64,000 bases of DNA, taken from NCBI RefSeq assembly GCF_022763245.1, contig NZ_JALEGV010000032.1, positions 248,001-312,000 on the forward strand. Direction: 5' to 3'. A model generated the notes under the pieces. The model was not told the origin of the DNA, searched no databases, and saw nothing but the letters and a program-made list of their open reading frames with translations. The stretch comes from Oricola sp. GTDB lineage: Bacteria; Pseudomonadota; Alphaproteobacteria; Rhizobiales; Rhizobiaceae. A program made the position numbers and the translations under genes. Positions 61,493-64,000 of this stretch are shown piece after piece; position 1 is the stretch's first letter; every line of letters begins with the position of its first letter.

Positions 61493-61869
61493 TGCCGAAA
61501 CTGCCCGACATGACCAAGCATCGCGGCTTTCCGTCCGGTCTGCCGGGCACCGGCTTTCAGTTCACCATAAGGCGCGCCAATCCGAAGGGCGTGTCGCCAA
61601 TCGTCGAGCGCAAGCGCTTTCCCGACCGGGACAAGCACGAGGCGCTCGCCGATCTGGCCTTCATGCACGCGCTTTGGCACCAGTTCGGCACGGAGCCGTT
61701 CGAGCGCGGCAACCTCGACGCGCGGCGGCTGTCCTTCCTGTTCAACAGGGAGGTCGTGCCGGCCGAAAAGCCTTTCGACCCGGCCTCCTACGAGGCCCTG
61801 CTGCAAATCGACGAAGACGTCGCCCGGGCCAGTTTCCCGGAGGCGTTCGTGGATGTTCTGGAGGTCTAG
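61492..61869 (+). CDS. Hypothetical protein, 125 residues, coupled to yghU
   Basis: Not recognised. The start at 61492 overlaps the yghU stop (TGATG), so it is probably translated. The protein starts MPKLPDMTKHRGFPSGLPGTGFQFTIRRANPKGV and has no membrane segment or catalytic motif visible. An adjacent paired inverted repeat separates it from pccA. Confidence 0.7.
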   Translation: MPKLPDMTKHRGFPSGLPGTGFQFTIRRANPKGVSPIVERKRFPDRDKHEALADLAFMHALWHQFGTEPFERGNLDARRLSFLFNREVVPAEKPFDPASYEALLQIDEDVARASFPEAFVDVLEV

Positions 61870-61894
61870 GCCTTGGGCGAGGGCAAACCACTGT

Positions 61895-62023
61895 CGTCAT
61901 CCTCGGGCTTGACCCGAGGATCCATTCCGGAGGGGACAAGAAGAAGAATGCGGGACTTGAAAACAATCATGCGCGGCCTCGACGCGTTCGGAATGGATCC
62001 TCGGGTCAAGCCCGAGGACGACG
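61895..62023. repeat. Paired inverted 35-bp repeat of rhizobial intergenic type
   Basis: A 35-base unit (61895-61929) reads CGTCATCCTCGGGCTTGACC and continues CCGAGGATCCATTCCG-like; its reverse complement at 61989-62023 matches at 34 of 35 bases. Each unit contains CCTCGGG ... CCCGAGG and can form its own hairpin. Such dispersed extragenic elements occur in rhizobial genomes. It lies between the small gene and pccA and may affect transcript stability. Confidence 0.8.
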
Positions 62024-62066
62024 GTGGCGTGTTCTGTTCCCATCAGAACAGAGAGGAGGCGCATCC

Positions 62067-64000
<1,934 letters not shown>

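Overview
The window is high-GC chromosomal DNA with close-packed operons and ATGA or TGATG stop/start overlaps. The gene content points to an alphaproteobacterium of the Rhizobiales (rhizobial/phyllobacterial type). The main evidence is ccoNOQP-ccoGHIS with FNR/FixK boxes, an Fnr with the alphaproteobacterial cysteine spacing, a ScfR-type regulator beside propionyl-CoA carboxylase, a xylose ABC transporter with a single-domain ATPase, minCDE, and a paired 35-bp inverted repeat of the kind dispersed in rhizobial genomes. Genus is not determinable by reading alone. No rRNA, tRNA, CRISPR array, insertion sequence or prophage gene was recognised.

Layout. 0-2.7 kb: end of paaA, then paaBCDE (phenylacetyl-CoA epoxidase). 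2.7-7.6 kb: NAD-dependent epimerase divergent from an MmyB-type regulator over an 18-bp perfect palindrome, then a CHASE-PAS-GGDEF-EAL protein and a small helix protein. 7.7-9.6 kb: minCDE. 9.8-11.8 kb: Tat-exported multicopper oxidase with a c'-type cytochrome. 12.1-13.4 kb: hmgA. 13.5-23.0 kb: mixed accessory genes (DMT and MFS carriers, ATP-grasp protein, Asp-box propeller, frameshifted SDR with AraC regulator, YghX-like hydrolase, metallophosphatase, M48 peptidase). 23.2-27.5 kb: FG-GAP/UnbV protein plus di-haem oxidoreductase in an apparent operon with a ROK regulator. 27.7-30.9 kb: xylFHG.

31-43 kb is a low-oxygen respiration block. fnr, hemN and a hemerythrin gene stand next to ccoNOQP; ccoGHIS follows, with a lone ATP-grasp gene in between. 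One FNR box lies between the divergent hemerythrin-hemN and ccoN units and a second precedes ccoG. Fnr probably coordinates the cbb3 oxidase, its copper/haem maturation genes and anaerobic haem synthesis.

43-46 kb holds a 1068-residue RTX-like protein with eight tandem modules of two alternating types. 46.4-52.4 kb holds a quinone-reductase-like gene, a COG0523 metallochaperone with an unrecognised 95-residue upstream gene behind a Zur-like box, an FAD oxidoreductase, a YrbL-like kinase and a truncated second copy of the FAD gene's 3' end. 52.4-55.8 kb: a DMT carrier and a PAS-GAF-HD-GYP phosphodiesterase. 56-64 kb is the propionyl-CoA module: ScfR regulator divergent from bioY-pccB, then a small protein, kptA, yghU, another small protein and pccA, which runs off the window.
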